From Sutterella megalosphaeroides (GTDB lineage: Bacteria > Pseudomonadota > Gammaproteobacteria > Burkholderiales > Burkholderiaceae_F): DNA of 64,000 bases. The position numbers and the translations under genes are program-made. The notes under the pieces are model-generated. The model was given only the letters and a program-made list of their open reading frames with translations, was not told the origin of the DNA and ran no database searches. The stretch covers positions 2,180,001 to 2,244,000 of the forward strand of contig NZ_AP018786.1 of NCBI RefSeq assembly GCF_003609995.1. The letters are read 5' to 3'. Shown piece after piece: positions 17,136 to 26,642 of this stretch (position 1 is its first letter; each line of letters starts with the position of its first letter).

Positions 17136-17576
17136 ATGCGTCTACGAAATCTTTTCGCCGCACTTTTCGTTTGCCAGCTTGCGGCGGGCTGCAGCACGTA
17201 CGTCACGGTTGAGAGCCGCCCCGAGGGCGCGCGCATCACCGACCTCACGGGCTCGGTCGAATACGGGATCGCGCCCGTCGAGGTGCAGTACCCGACGGAC
17301 GACCTTGAAGCACGCGGCGGGAAGATCCCGGGCTTTCGCGCGACCTGGCCTTCTGGGGCGAAAGCCGAAACGGCCGCGGAACTCGTTCCCGACCCGAAGC
17401 GGGGCCTCACCGTCACGCTCGAGCGCCCGAAGGAGGCGCCGGGTTACGAAAAGGACCTTGAATTCGCGCTTGAACGCGCATCCGAGCGCGCCAAGCGCGC
17501 CGAGGCCGAACGCGATCGGATGGAGCTCTACCTCGACTCGCGCCCGTACGGCTTCTGGTTCCGGCCCTTCCCGTGA
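17136..17576 (+). CDS. Small lipoprotein with PEGA-like opening and C-terminal coiled coil
   Basis: 146 residues from the ATG at 17136. The signal peptide ends in a lipobox (LAAGC, Cys20). The mature N-terminus STYVTVESRPEGARITD resembles a PEGA-type beta-strand repeat, which is common in surface or envelope lipoproteins. A charged helix follows (FALERASERAKRAEAERDRMELYLD) that could be coiled coil. It precedes the tolC-like gene by 128 bases on the same strand and may be an accessory part of that export locus, but this is inference. Confidence 0.7.
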   Translation: MRLRNLFAALFVCQLAAGCSTYVTVESRPEGARITDLTGSVEYGIAPVEVQYPTDDLEARGGKIPGFRATWPSGAKAETAAELVPDPKRGLTVTLERPKEAPGYEKDLEFALERASERAKRAEAERDRMELYLDSRPYGFWFRPFP

Positions 17577-17704
17577 GCGTTCCCGTGAGCGGCTTCGCGA
17601 GAAGCACAAGGAAAATACGGGCCGCGAAAAGCCCGAAAGAAGCCAAACGAGCGCCCGAGCGCGTATCATGCTCACTTCCTTTCAATCTTCCGACTGCGTA
17701 ATCC

Positions 17705-19222
17705 ATGTCCAACGAACTCTTGCGAGGCCGCGCCCGGGCCGGACTTCTCATCGTCGCAGCCGTCTGCGCTGCGACGGGCAGCCTTGAGGCAGCCCCCGTC
17801 GCTTCGAGCGAACCCGTCCGAGCCGTCGAGGCCTCTTCGGGCACGGGTACGGTTGCGGCCACGGCACACCGCGCCGCGCCGATGAGTTTCGACGAAGCGC
17901 GCACGCTTCTTCATGCGCGCGCCGACATTCTTCGCGCGCACGACGCCGAAATCGCCCGCGCCGACTACGAGTCCGAAAGCGCGAAGTGGCTCGGCGGCCC
18001 GACGATCGACGTCGAGGCAATGCAGATGGAAGGGACGAAAACGATCGAGCTCGGGCTCGACACTTCGGGGATTGCCGGTGCCGTGGGCGGAATGGTCGAC
18101 GCGTTGCACCCGGGGTACGGCAGCGCCGTTGCCTCGCGCATCCCCTCGAACTTTTCGATTTCCGCCAAGGAAGACATCGGCGGCCCGCGCGCGGCGATCA
18201 ACATGGTGTGGCCCCTTTACACGGGGGGTGCGATTTCCGCCAAGCAGGCCGCACTCGGGCACAAAGCGACCGAAAGCCGCGCCGAGCGCGATGCGGTGCA
18301 AAACGAAATGGACGCGGACCTCGCTCGGAAGTACTGGGCCGTACAGCTCGCGCGCTCGATCGAAAAGGTGCGAAGCGACATGCTCGCCGACGAAGAGCGG
18401 GCCGTGCACCGCGCGAAGCGCTTTGAAAAAGAGGGGCTTATTTCGAAGATCGAACGCATGAGCGTCGAAGTGTCGCGCGACGCCGCGAAGCGCGACCTCG
18501 TCGCCGCGCAGACGGACACCCGCGTGGCGGAAACCGAACTCATGCACGGGCTCAGGGAAGCGCGTCTGCCGGAGCTTTCCACGCCGCTCTTTGTCATTCG
18601 CGGCGACCTCGGGACGCTTGCCGACTGGGAAGCAGCCGCCCGTGCGTCGAGCCCCGTACTTGATCGCATCGACGCGCAGCGCCTTCAGGCGGTGCAGGGG
18701 GTGGCGGCGGCCGAGAGCCGTTTCAAGCCTCAGGTCTTTGCCTTCGGGACGAAGAACCTCATCAAACACTACTTGACGTTGCCCGAGCCCGACTGGGTCG
18801 CGGGGATCGGCGTCAAATTCACGCTCTGGAGCAATTCGGACCGCTTCGCGAGTCTTTCCGCCGCGCAGAGCGTCGTTTCGAAAGCCGAAGCGGCGCACGC
18901 CGAAGCGCAGAATACGATCACGAGCACCGTGAACGTCGCCTTCCTGCGCGTCACGCAGGCGCGCGACGAGTACGACCTTACCGATTCGACCGTGAAACTC
19001 GCGCGAGAAAACCTGCGCCTTCGCGAATCGAGCTTTGCCGAAGGTTTGTCGACGGCGCTTGACGTGAGCACCGCCCGCACGCAGCTGGCCGGAGCCGAAA
19101 TCGCCAAGCGCGTCGCCGCCTACAAGTTCGTGCTCGGTTGGGCGATGCTCCACGCGGCCTCGGGTCGCATGGACCAATTCGTCGAGTCGCTCGCGCGCAA
19201 CGACCTCGAGACCGAACTCTGA
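17705..19222 (+). CDS. TolC-family outer-membrane efflux protein
   Basis: 505 residues. A signal peptide ends near residue 30 (GSLEA-AP). The TolC/OEP fold is shown by two similar halves rich in long amphipathic helices: MSFDEARTLLHARADILRAHDAEIARADYESESAKW in the first, and AAQSVVSKAEAAHAEAQNTITSTVNVAFLRVTQARDEYDLTDSTVKLARENLRLRE in the second, each followed by beta-strand segments. It should form the outer-membrane channel of a tripartite exporter, with the HlyD-like adaptor and ABC-2 permease encoded next. Spacing to the adaptor gene is 153 bases. Confidence 0.88.
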   Translation: MSNELLRGRARAGLLIVAAVCAATGSLEAAPVASSEPVRAVEASSGTGTVAATAHRAAPMSFDEARTLLHARADILRAHDAEIARADYESESAKWLGGPTIDVEAMQMEGTKTIELGLDTSGIAGAVGGMVDALHPGYGSAVASRIPSNFSISAKEDIGGPRAAINMVWPLYTGGAISAKQAALGHKATESRAERDAVQNEMDADLARKYWAVQLARSIEKVRSDMLADEERAVHRAKRFEKEGLISKIERMSVEVSRDAAKRDLVAAQTDTRVAETELMHGLREARLPELSTPLFVIRGDLGTLADWEAAARASSPVLDRIDAQRLQAVQGVAAAESRFKPQVFAFGTKNLIKHYLTLPEPDWVAGIGVKFTLWSNSDRFASLSAAQSVVSKAEAAHAEAQNTITSTVNVAFLRVTQARDEYDLTDSTVKLARENLRLRESSFAEGLSTALDVSTARTQLAGAEIAKRVAAYKFVLGWAMLHAASGRMDQFVESLARNDLETEL

Positions 19223-19375
19223 GAGCGAACTCCGAGACCGAATTTTGCGGCCGACGCCAAGCCTCCTCCCCGATGCACGTGATGTACTTGATGCGCTCGA
19301 TGCACGGTGCAGAGCCTTCGGGGAAGGTTTCGTCAAGCCGACATCCCTTTTTCCTTTTTTCCGCAGTGGTTTTCT

Positions 19376-20461
19376 ATGACCGACGTCGAACGTTCCGCGG
19401 CTCGTCCGAATGACGGGCTCGATTCCCGCCCGAAGGCGGTTTCCAAAGTGCCCGCGATCGCGGGTCTCGCTGTTCTGATCGGCGCCGCGGCCTTCGTGGG
19501 CTGGGGCGTCTGGAAGGCGACGAACCCCGAACCCGTGCCGCTTCAGGGTACGGTCGACGCCACGACCGTGTCGGTGGCGGCGAAGATCCCCGGGCGCATC
19601 GGCACCGTGAACGTGAAGGAAGGGGACGTCGTGAAGGCGGGCGACGTCGTCGCCGTCATCGAGATTCCCGAAATCGAAGCGCGTCTCGCGCAGGCGAGCG
19701 CCCTGAAGCGCGCCGCCGCCGCGAAGGCCGATCTCGCCGAAGAAGGCGCCCGCACGCAGGAAATCGACGCCGCGCGGGCGACCCTCGAGCGCGCCCGCGC
19801 CGGGGAGACGCTCGCGAAAAAGACGTTCGACCGCATCGACGCACTTTACCGCGAGGGGCTCATTGCCTCGCAGCGCCACGACGAAGCACGCGCGCAACTT
19901 CAAAACGCCCGCGAGCTCGTTGCGGCCGCCCGCGCACAGCTTTCGGCCCTCGAAGAAGGCGCCCGCCGTCAGGAAAAGGAAGCCGCCCGAGCGCTTCTCG
20001 CGCAGGCCGAAGGGGGAGTCTCGGAAGCGACCTCCCTTGCGGGCGAAAGCGACGTGAAGAGTCCCATTGCGGGCGAAGTGACGCGCGTCGTGATGGAACC
20101 GGGCGAAGTGGCGCCGGCGGGCTTCCCGCTCGTGCTTGTCACCGACGTCTCCGACCCCTGGGTCACCTTCAACCTGCGCGAAGACGACCTGAAGGGCGTC
20201 ACCGTGGGGCGCCGTTTCCCGGCGCACGTTCCGGCGCTCGGCGGGACGTTCGACTTTTCCGTCTACTGGATCAACCCGCGGGGCGACTACGCCACGTGGC
20301 GCGCGACCCGTCAGTCCTCGGGGTACGATCTCCGGACCTTCGAAGTGCGTGCCCGCCCCGTCGAAGCGATTCCGAATCTGCGCCCGGGGATGACGGTGGT
20401 GGTGGATCGCGCGGCGCTTGAAGTCGCCGACAGTGCGGCCGACACCACGGCCCGTCACTAA
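19376..20461 (+). CDS. HlyD/EmrA-like membrane fusion (periplasmic adaptor) protein
   Basis: 361 residues from the ATG at 19376; an in-frame start at 19307 is further upstream but less likely. One transmembrane helix (IAGLAVLIGAAAFVGWGVW) is followed by a split biotinyl-lipoyl domain (VAAKIPGRIGTVNVKEGDVVKAGDVVAVIE and later SDVKSPIAGEVTRVVMEPGEVAPAGFPLV) interrupted by an Ala/Glu-rich helical hairpin (KRAAAAKADLAEEG...ARALLAQAEGG). The C-terminal beta-barrel (WVTFNLREDDLKGVTVG) matches YhiI/YbhG adaptors that pair with ABC-2 exporters. It ends 16 bases before the permease gene. Confidence 0.9.
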   Translation: MTDVERSAARPNDGLDSRPKAVSKVPAIAGLAVLIGAAAFVGWGVWKATNPEPVPLQGTVDATTVSVAAKIPGRIGTVNVKEGDVVKAGDVVAVIEIPEIEARLAQASALKRAAAAKADLAEEGARTQEIDAARATLERARAGETLAKKTFDRIDALYREGLIASQRHDEARAQLQNARELVAAARAQLSALEEGARRQEKEAARALLAQAEGGVSEATSLAGESDVKSPIAGEVTRVVMEPGEVAPAGFPLVLVTDVSDPWVTFNLREDDLKGVTVGRRFPAHVPALGGTFDFSVYWINPRGDYATWRATRQSSGYDLRTFEVRARPVEAIPNLRPGMTVVVDRAALEVADSAADTTARH

Positions 20462-20477
20462 CCCACCGGTATCCGCC

Positions 20478-22952
20478 ATGCGCTTCGGCTCTTTTTGCGA
20501 CGCTCTCTTCAAGGTGGCCCGGCTCGAAGTCTCGGGCGTTTTCTCGCGCCCCAAGGAGTGGGTGACGGGACTTTTGCTGCCGATTTTCTGGTGCGTCGTG
20601 TTGGCGCTCACCTTCGGCAACGGCCTCATGACGCGTCTTCCCGTCGGGGTGGTGGACCTCGACCGCTCGAGCAGCTCGCGCGCCGCGATCGAGCGCGTCG
20701 AAGCGCTCCCGTCGGTGCGATCCGTGAGGTTTTCGTCGATTGCCGAAGCGAACGAGGCCCTTTCCCGAGGCGCCACCTACGGGACGATCGTCGTTCCCCC
20801 CGACTGGGAGCGCGACAACCTGCGCGGGACCGGAAGCGCGCTTTCGCTTCAGCTCAACAAGACCTACTACGCGGTGGGGACCATCCTTGAGGTCGATTTG
20901 AAGAGCGCTCTTGCCGCCGCGCGCATGGAAGAGGCCGCCGTCAAACTCACGCAAGCGGGCGGCACCTTTGCCGCGAACGCCGGACGCATGCGCGTCACGG
21001 TTCCCGACGTCGACTTCGAAGGGAACACGGCCTTCAATTTCTTTGCGTACCTGTTGCCCACACTCCTCCCCGGGGTGCTCGCCCTGGGGGCCGCGTTGAT
21101 GTTCGTTTCCTCCGCCGTTCGCGAATGGCGCGACGGGGGGCTCGATCGGTTTTTCGAAGCGGCGCTGGGAAGCGCAACCGCGGTCGTACTCGGGAAGCTC
21201 CTTCCCTGGATCCTCTTTTTCGGCCTTGCGTCCACGGCCTGGGTCGGGTATTTCGCCGGGATCGAAGGCTGGAGCGCGACGGGCCCTCTCGCCCTCTGGA
21301 TTGCGGGCGGCTGGGTGCTCGTTCTCGCCATGGCGGGCTTGGCCGTTCTCTTTACGGCGATTTCGCCCACGTGGGTGATCGCGGTTTCCGCTACCGTGTG
21401 TTTGATCGCTCCGACCTTCCCCTTTACGGGCTTTTCCTTCCCGCTCGAAGCGATGACGCCGGGGGCGGCCTTCTTCGGCGAACTTCTGCCCCTTACCCAC
21501 TACCTGAGGCTTCAGTCGGAAGTGTGGGTCTTGGGGAGTCCCGTCGAGACGATCCTCGCAACGCTCGCGACGCTCGCCCTCTTCCCGCTCGTTTTCTTTG
21601 CGGCGGGGACTCCCCTTTTGGCTGCGAAGTGGCGCGGACGACTTCCCCTTGAAGCCACTGCCCGCGAACTCGCGCGGCTAGACGCGCCGGAAGCGAAACG
21701 GACCGAAGCGCTCGAGCGCGAAGCGGCCGCCTCGCACCCGACGGGATTCTTGGAAACCTTCGGGTGGACGTTGCGCGCGTCGATCCTCAACCGCGACACC
21801 TTTGCGGTCTTTGCGGGGGCCGTTGCGTTTTACCTCGTCTTTTACGGGTGGCCGTACGGCAATCAGCAAATCGAACGCGTGCCCGTGGCGGTCGCGGACC
21901 TCGACGGTTCGAGCGCCGCGCGGCACCTGATTGCCAAATTCGACGCCGCGTCCGTGTCGCGTATTCTCCTCGTAACGCGGGATGCGCGCGAAGCCGAAGA
22001 CGCCTATCGACGCGGGAAAACCGACGTCGTCGTGACGATTCCCGAAGGGTTTGAGGAGCGCCTCGCCCGAGGGCTCAATACGACGATTCACGTGCTCGGC
22101 AACGGCGCCTACCCCGTGAAAGCGCGCGCCGTGCAGGCGGCGTTGGCCGCGATCGTCTCGGAGTCGGGCGTCCTGGAAGAGGCTTCGTTGCGCTCGCCGG
22201 GCCTTCCCGTGGCGGCCCTGGGGGCCGCTGCCGTTCGGGCGCCGAGTTTGATCGTCGACTACCGCTACAACACCAATTCGGGTTACGCCAACTACACCGT
22301 GCCGATGGTGGGCCCCGTCATCATTCAGGCCGTGATGCTCATGGGGATCACGATGGCCTTGGGCGGGTGGCTTGCGGCCGCGCGACGCCCGAGAACGGTA
22401 GCGGACGCGTTGAGACGACCCCTTACGGGAGGCTTCGCGCTTTTCGCCGCCTTCTGGTTCATCGCCTTTTTCTGGTTCCTCTACATGGAAGGGTTTGCTT
22501 TCTGGGCGATGGACTACGGGAATCTCGTGAACGTCACGGGGACCGTTGCCGCGGGCTTTTTCTTTACCGGGGCGGTCGCCGCACTCGGTACGGCCGTGAC
22601 GCTTGTGATCGGCACGAACGCCTGGACGACGCCCGCCGTTGTGATCGTTTCGGCTCCGGTGCTTTTCCTTTCGGGCGCCGTCTGGCCCGTGGAAGGAATC
22701 ACGAACCCCGCGGCGTTGGGGCTTGCGCAGCTCCTCCCCACGACCCCGGGCATTGCCGCGATTGCCGCGACGTCCCAGGACGGCGCGACCCTCCACGCGA
22801 TTCTTCCCGCCTGCGCGCACCTCTCGGGTCTCATGCTCCTTTACCTCCTGCTTGCCTACGCCGCCGCCCGACGGTTGGACGAGCGCGATGCGCGTTCGGC
22901 GTTGGCGGGCCACAGGTTCGACCGGAAGTCCCCGGGGGCGGGCGACTTCTGA
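20478..22952 (+). CDS. Double ABC-2 type permease (two YhhJ-like halves fused)
   Basis: 824 residues from the ATG at 20478, with no frameshift. Each half has the ABC-2 membrane-domain order: N-terminal helix, a periplasmic domain opening with VGVVDLDRSSSSRAAI (first half) or VAVADLDGSSAARHLI (second half), then five more helices with (L/V)P(T/M)xxP and FPFTGFSFPLEAMTP or APVLFLSGAVWPVEGIT motifs. The halves join near residue 400 through a charged linker (ELARLDAPEAKRTEALER). E. coli encodes one YhhJ-type permease next to an RbbA ATPase. Here two are fused and no ATPase gene lies in the operon, so an ATPase encoded elsewhere must be used. Confidence 0.88.
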   Translation: MRFGSFCDALFKVARLEVSGVFSRPKEWVTGLLLPIFWCVVLALTFGNGLMTRLPVGVVDLDRSSSSRAAIERVEALPSVRSVRFSSIAEANEALSRGATYGTIVVPPDWERDNLRGTGSALSLQLNKTYYAVGTILEVDLKSALAAARMEEAAVKLTQAGGTFAANAGRMRVTVPDVDFEGNTAFNFFAYLLPTLLPGVLALGAALMFVSSAVREWRDGGLDRFFEAALGSATAVVLGKLLPWILFFGLASTAWVGYFAGIEGWSATGPLALWIAGGWVLVLAMAGLAVLFTAISPTWVIAVSATVCLIAPTFPFTGFSFPLEAMTPGAAFFGELLPLTHYLRLQSEVWVLGSPVETILATLATLALFPLVFFAAGTPLLAAKWRGRLPLEATARELARLDAPEAKRTEALEREAAASHPTGFLETFGWTLRASILNRDTFAVFAGAVAFYLVFYGWPYGNQQIERVPVAVADLDGSSAARHLIAKFDAASVSRILLVTRDAREAEDAYRRGKTDVVVTIPEGFEERLARGLNTTIHVLGNGAYPVKARAVQAALAAIVSESGVLEEASLRSPGLPVAALGAAAVRAPSLIVDYRYNTNSGYANYTVPMVGPVIIQAVMLMGITMALGGWLAAARRPRTVADALRRPLTGGFALFAAFWFIAFFWFLYMEGFAFWAMDYGNLVNVTGTVAAGFFFTGAVAALGTAVTLVIGTNAWTTPAVVIVSAPVLFLSGAVWPVEGITNPAALGLAQLLPTTPGIAAIAATSQDGATLHAILPACAHLSGLMLLYLLLAYAAARRLDERDARSALAGHRFDRKSPGAGDF

Positions 22953-22988
22953 ATTCCTTTGCTCTCGACCGATTCATCTTTTTTTTCC

Positions 22989-23762
22989 ATGCGACTCATC
23001 GACTCCCACGCCCACCTCAACTCCGACGCCTTTGATGCGGACATCGACGCGGTACTCGACCGCATGACCCAAGCCGGGGTCGTTGCCGCCGTCACGGTCG
23101 GGTGCGACGACGCGGACCTCCCACGCCTCGAAGCGCTCCTCGCGCGTCGCCCGGGGTTTCTCTTCGGCGCCTGGGCCGTGCATCCCGAGTACCCCGACCA
23201 CCGCGAACCCGACGTCGACGAAATCGCCGAAGTGGCCTCGCGCCCGGGGATGGTGGCGGTAGGCGAAACGGGGCTCGATTTTTACTGGTGCAAGGAGCCC
23301 CTCGACTGGCAGCGGGCGCGCTTTCGCCGTCACATCGCCGCGGCGAAGATCGCGGGAAAGCCCTTGATCGTTCACGCGCGCGATGCGGAACCCGAAGCGC
23401 TTGCGATTCTCCGAGAGGAAAAGGCGGGCGAGACGGGGTTCGTGATGCATTGCTTTTCGTCGACCGTGGAAACGGCCCTCGCGGTCGTTGAGGCGGGCGG
23501 GCACGTGAGCTTTACGGGAAACCTCACCTTCAAGAAAAACGACGCGTTGCGGGAAGTGGCGCGGGCGCTGCCTCTTGAGCGCCTGATGCTTGAGACCGAC
23601 TGCCCCTACATGGCGCCGGTGCCGCTGCGCGGGAAACGCTGCGAGCCGCAGTACGTCGAATACGTCGCGCGGGAAATCGCCCGCTTGAAGGGGCTTGAAG
23701 CCGAAGAAGTCGCCGAGCAGACGACGCGAAACGCGATCGACTTCTTCCGACTTCCGCTCTGA
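22989..23762 (+). CDS. tatD: TatD-family metal-dependent DNase
   Basis: 257 residues from the ATG at 22989. Family landmarks are in order: IDSHAHLNSDAF (metal-binding HxH), GETGLDFYW (Glu/Asp ligands), VHARDA, MHCFSS and LMLETDCPYMAP (Asp ligand and active-site triplet). These match TatD/YcfH-type hydrolases, implicated in DNA repair and 3'-5' nuclease activity. It begins 36 bases after the ABC-2 permease and may simply be read from the same promoter. The YcfH/YjjV branch cannot be resolved by eye. Confidence 0.92.
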   Translation: MRLIDSHAHLNSDAFDADIDAVLDRMTQAGVVAAVTVGCDDADLPRLEALLARRPGFLFGAWAVHPEYPDHREPDVDEIAEVASRPGMVAVGETGLDFYWCKEPLDWQRARFRRHIAAAKIAGKPLIVHARDAEPEALAILREEKAGETGFVMHCFSSTVETALAVVEAGGHVSFTGNLTFKKNDALREVARALPLERLMLETDCPYMAPVPLRGKRCEPQYVEYVAREIARLKGLEAEEVAEQTTRNAIDFFRLPL

Positions 23763-23849
23763 GGCTTCGAGGAGCCGCCGCGTCGCGCGGCTCCCGTGCG
23801 CACCGTGCTATTCTCACGAAAATTTTCGGGTTTTCACATTCCTTCGACC

Positions 23850-24695
23850 ATGACGATTTCGTTCTCTTCACGCCCGGAGTTTTCCGTGCGTTCGACCGTT
23901 GCCGCGCTCGCGGGTACCGTCCTTTTTGCAGCCGCCGCTTCGGGCTTTGCGGCCGACGCGAATTCCGCGAACTCCGCGAGCGGGGTCGCGTCCGTGTTGC
24001 CGCTTACCGACGCTTCCGCCCAACACCTGACGGACGATCCCCTCACGGCCGCGCGCATTGACGAGTTGCGCCGCGCGGTTCGCACCGGGAACGCCGCGGC
24101 CGCGAAGCGCCTCTTGGCCTCGGGCCTCACCCCCAACAGCCTCATGGAAAACGGCGACACGCTCTTTACGTACGCCATGCGCTCGGACGCTCCGGAAACG
24201 GCAAAAGTCGTGATGGAAGCGGAAGGGTTCGATGCGAACGCCCTCAACCGCTTCGGCGAAACGCCTTTGATGTTGGCGGTCTTCAAGGGGAACGAAGCGA
24301 TCTTCAAGCGTCTTCTTGAGCTCGGTGCCTCGACCGAAGGGGCTCCGGGGAAGTGGACGCCCTTGCACTACGCCGCAACGGAAGGCCGCCGCACGTTCGT
24401 CGAGTACCTGATCGAGCACGGCGCCGACGTGAACGCGCAGACGAAGGCGGGCGTCACACCCCTCATGATGGCGGCGCGCAAACCCTCGCGCGTCGTCGTC
24501 ACGCAGCTTCTGCGTTCGGGCGCCTACCGCGACTACTGCACCGACAAGGGAATGTCGCCCGCGGACTTCGCGCGAAACGCCGGGGACGAGGAGTTGGCCG
24601 ACTATCTTAAGGTCGAGCGCTGCGCCGTGAAGGGACGCCGCAACACCGTGCGCATCGGCACCGTCGAAGCGCCGTCGAATTTCCCGACGCGCTGA
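23850..24695 (+). CDS. Periplasmic ankyrin-repeat protein
   Basis: 281 residues from the ATG at 23850, chosen because it gives a usable signal peptide (VRSTVAALAGTVLFAAAASGFAADA); an in-frame start at 23796 lengthens the N-terminus. Four ankyrin repeats occupy about residues 75-245, e.g. NRFGETPLMLAVFKGNEAIFKRLLELGAS, KWTPLHYAATEGRRTFVEYLIEHGADVN and AGVTPLMMAARKPSRVVVTQLLRSGA. Periplasmic ankyrin proteins in proteobacteria often assist catalases or other exported proteins, but no partner is evident. It precedes the U32 gene by 22 bases. Confidence 0.85.
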   Translation: MTISFSSRPEFSVRSTVAALAGTVLFAAAASGFAADANSANSASGVASVLPLTDASAQHLTDDPLTAARIDELRRAVRTGNAAAAKRLLASGLTPNSLMENGDTLFTYAMRSDAPETAKVVMEAEGFDANALNRFGETPLMLAVFKGNEAIFKRLLELGASTEGAPGKWTPLHYAATEGRRTFVEYLIEHGADVNAQTKAGVTPLMMAARKPSRVVVTQLLRSGAYRDYCTDKGMSPADFARNAGDEELADYLKVERCAVKGRRNTVRIGTVEAPSNFPTR

Positions 24696-24717
24696 GCGTC
24701 GGTTGAGAGGACACATC

Positions 24718-26637
24718 GTGCTCAAACTTTCGGCACTCGAACTGCTTTCGCCCGCGCGCGACGCGCAAACGGGCATCGCCGCGATCGACCACGGGGCGGA
24801 CGCGGTGTATATCGGCGGCCCCGCCTTCGGGGCACGCGCCGCCGCCGGGAACACCCTCGACGAAATCGCACGCTTGGCGGAATACGCCCACCGCTACGAC
24901 GCGCGCGTCTTTCTCGCGCTCAACACGCTCTTTACGAACGAAGAGCTGCCGCTTGCGCGAAAACTTGCGTTTGACGCGGCAGATGCCGGGGTCGACGTTC
25001 TGATCCTTCAGGATATGGGGCTTCTTGCGGGGCCCTTGCCCGACATCGAACTTCACGCCTCGACCCAGTGCGACATCCGAACGCCCGAAAAGGCGGTGTT
25101 TCTCGAGAAAGCGGGTTTCTCGCAGATGGTGGTGGCGCGCGAACTGTCGCTTGACGAGGTCGCCCGCATCCGCGCGAGGCTGTCGCCCGAGACCCGTATC
25201 GAATACTTCATCCACGGGGCTCTGTGCGTGAGTTACTCGGGGCAGTGCTACATGAGCGAAGCGCTCGTGCACCGGTCCGCGAACCGCGGCGCCTGCGCGC
25301 AACTTTGCCGCCTGCCCTACGACGTCTCAACCGAGGCGGGCGTGCCGCTCTACAAAAAGAAGCACGTACTGTCGCTGCGCGACAACAACCAGACCGAGCA
25401 CCTCGAAGCGCTCGTCGACGCGGGCGTCTCGTCCTTCAAGATCGAAGGGCGTCTGAAGGACGCGAGCTACGTGAAAAACATCACGGCCTGGTACCGCAAC
25501 GCGCTCGACGCGATCATCGCGCGTCGGCCCGAACTTTCGCGCTCGTCCGCGGGGCGAAGCACCTTTACGTTCGAGCCCTCGCCCGAAAAGAGCTTCAACC
25601 GCGGTCGCACGGACTACTTTATCGACGGGCGCAAATTCGACGCCCCCTACGATTTGGCCGAACTCGAAACGCCGAAAGCGGCGGGAGCGCCCGTAGGCAT
25701 CCTGCGCGCGATCGAACCCAAGAGCCTGCTTCTGAAGCCGCGCGACGGTGTGACGCTCGCCAACGGTGACGGCCTCACCTACCGCACGGCCGAAGGGGAC
25801 GTGCGGGGCTTTTCCGCAAACCGCATCGAGCCCGCCGCCAAGGGGCTCGTGCGCGTTTATCCGCGCGAAGCAACCGAGCGCCTCTCGGGCCTCCTCGTCG
25901 GCGCCACGATTCTTCGCAATCGCGATCAGGCATTTTCGAAACTCATGGCGGGCGACACGGCCCGCCGCCGCATTCCGGTGACGCTCGCCTTTACGGTGAC
26001 GGAGGATGCGCTCGACCTCGTCGTCACGGACGGCACCTCCTGCGGGGCGGCGTCGGTGGCGATGGAGCTCGATCCCCCGGCCAACCCCGAAAAGAACCGG
26101 GCGTCTCTGGCGGCAAACCTCGGGAAGCTCGGCGACACGGTCTACGAGGCGGCCGACATCCTCATTCCCGAAGACCTCGACGTCTTCGTTCCCGCGTCGA
26201 TTGCAAACCAATTGCGCCGTGCGGCCGTCGAAGAGCTCGATCGCGAACGCATCCTGGCCCGCCGCGGAACCTCGCGCAAGACGCCCGTTGCCGCATCCGA
26301 AAACCCCTATCCCGAACCAATCTTGGGGTTCAACGCGAACGTCGCGAACGATGCCGCGCGCGACTTTTACGCGGCGCACGGCGCCCGCGTGACGGCGCCC
26401 GCTTTTGAGATCAAACCCGTGGCGAACGCCCCCTTGATGACGTGCCGCCACTGCGTGCGCGCGCAGCTGAAGCTCTGCCCGAAGATGGTGAAGGCATTCC
26501 CGGAAATTCTCGAAAAGACCGACCGGGCGCTCCTCCGTCCCGAACCCCTCATCCTCACCAATTCGGCGGGCGAAAGGTTCCGGGCGGAATTCCACTGCCG
26601 CCGCAGTCCCTGCGAAATGACGATCACCAAGTGCTGA
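24718..26637 (+). CDS. rlhA: U32-family protein, probable 23S rRNA 5-hydroxycytidine C2501 synthase
   Basis: 639 residues from the GTG at 24718, with GAGAGG seven bases upstream. The first 300 residues are the U32 core (ELLSPARDAQTGIAAIDHGADAVYIGG, ELHASTQCDIR, SYSGQCYMSEAL, NRGACAQLCRLPY, FKIEGRLKD). A middle domain and a C-terminal cysteine-rich domain (MTCRHCVRAQLKLCPK and CRRSPCEMTI) follow. The overall length of about 640 residues matches E. coli RlhA (YdcP) rather than the shorter TrhP. RlhA hydroxylates C2501 of 23S rRNA under iron-replete conditions, probably with an Fe-S centre bound by such cysteines. The symbol rests on length and domain order. Confidence 0.82.
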   Translation: MLKLSALELLSPARDAQTGIAAIDHGADAVYIGGPAFGARAAAGNTLDEIARLAEYAHRYDARVFLALNTLFTNEELPLARKLAFDAADAGVDVLILQDMGLLAGPLPDIELHASTQCDIRTPEKAVFLEKAGFSQMVVARELSLDEVARIRARLSPETRIEYFIHGALCVSYSGQCYMSEALVHRSANRGACAQLCRLPYDVSTEAGVPLYKKKHVLSLRDNNQTEHLEALVDAGVSSFKIEGRLKDASYVKNITAWYRNALDAIIARRPELSRSSAGRSTFTFEPSPEKSFNRGRTDYFIDGRKFDAPYDLAELETPKAAGAPVGILRAIEPKSLLLKPRDGVTLANGDGLTYRTAEGDVRGFSANRIEPAAKGLVRVYPREATERLSGLLVGATILRNRDQAFSKLMAGDTARRRIPVTLAFTVTEDALDLVVTDGTSCGAASVAMELDPPANPEKNRASLAANLGKLGDTVYEAADILIPEDLDVFVPASIANQLRRAAVEELDRERILARRGTSRKTPVAASENPYPEPILGFNANVANDAARDFYAAHGARVTAPAFEIKPVANAPLMTCRHCVRAQLKLCPKMVKAFPEILEKTDRALLRPEPLILTNSAGERFRAEFHCRRSPCEMTITKC

Positions 26638-26642
26638 CTTTC

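Noticed and set aside
17672-20776. Minus-strand open frame of over 1000 codons antisense to the TolC and HlyD genes
   Set aside because: Arg/Gly/His-rich product; no domain or ribosome site; the plus-strand genes explain the region.
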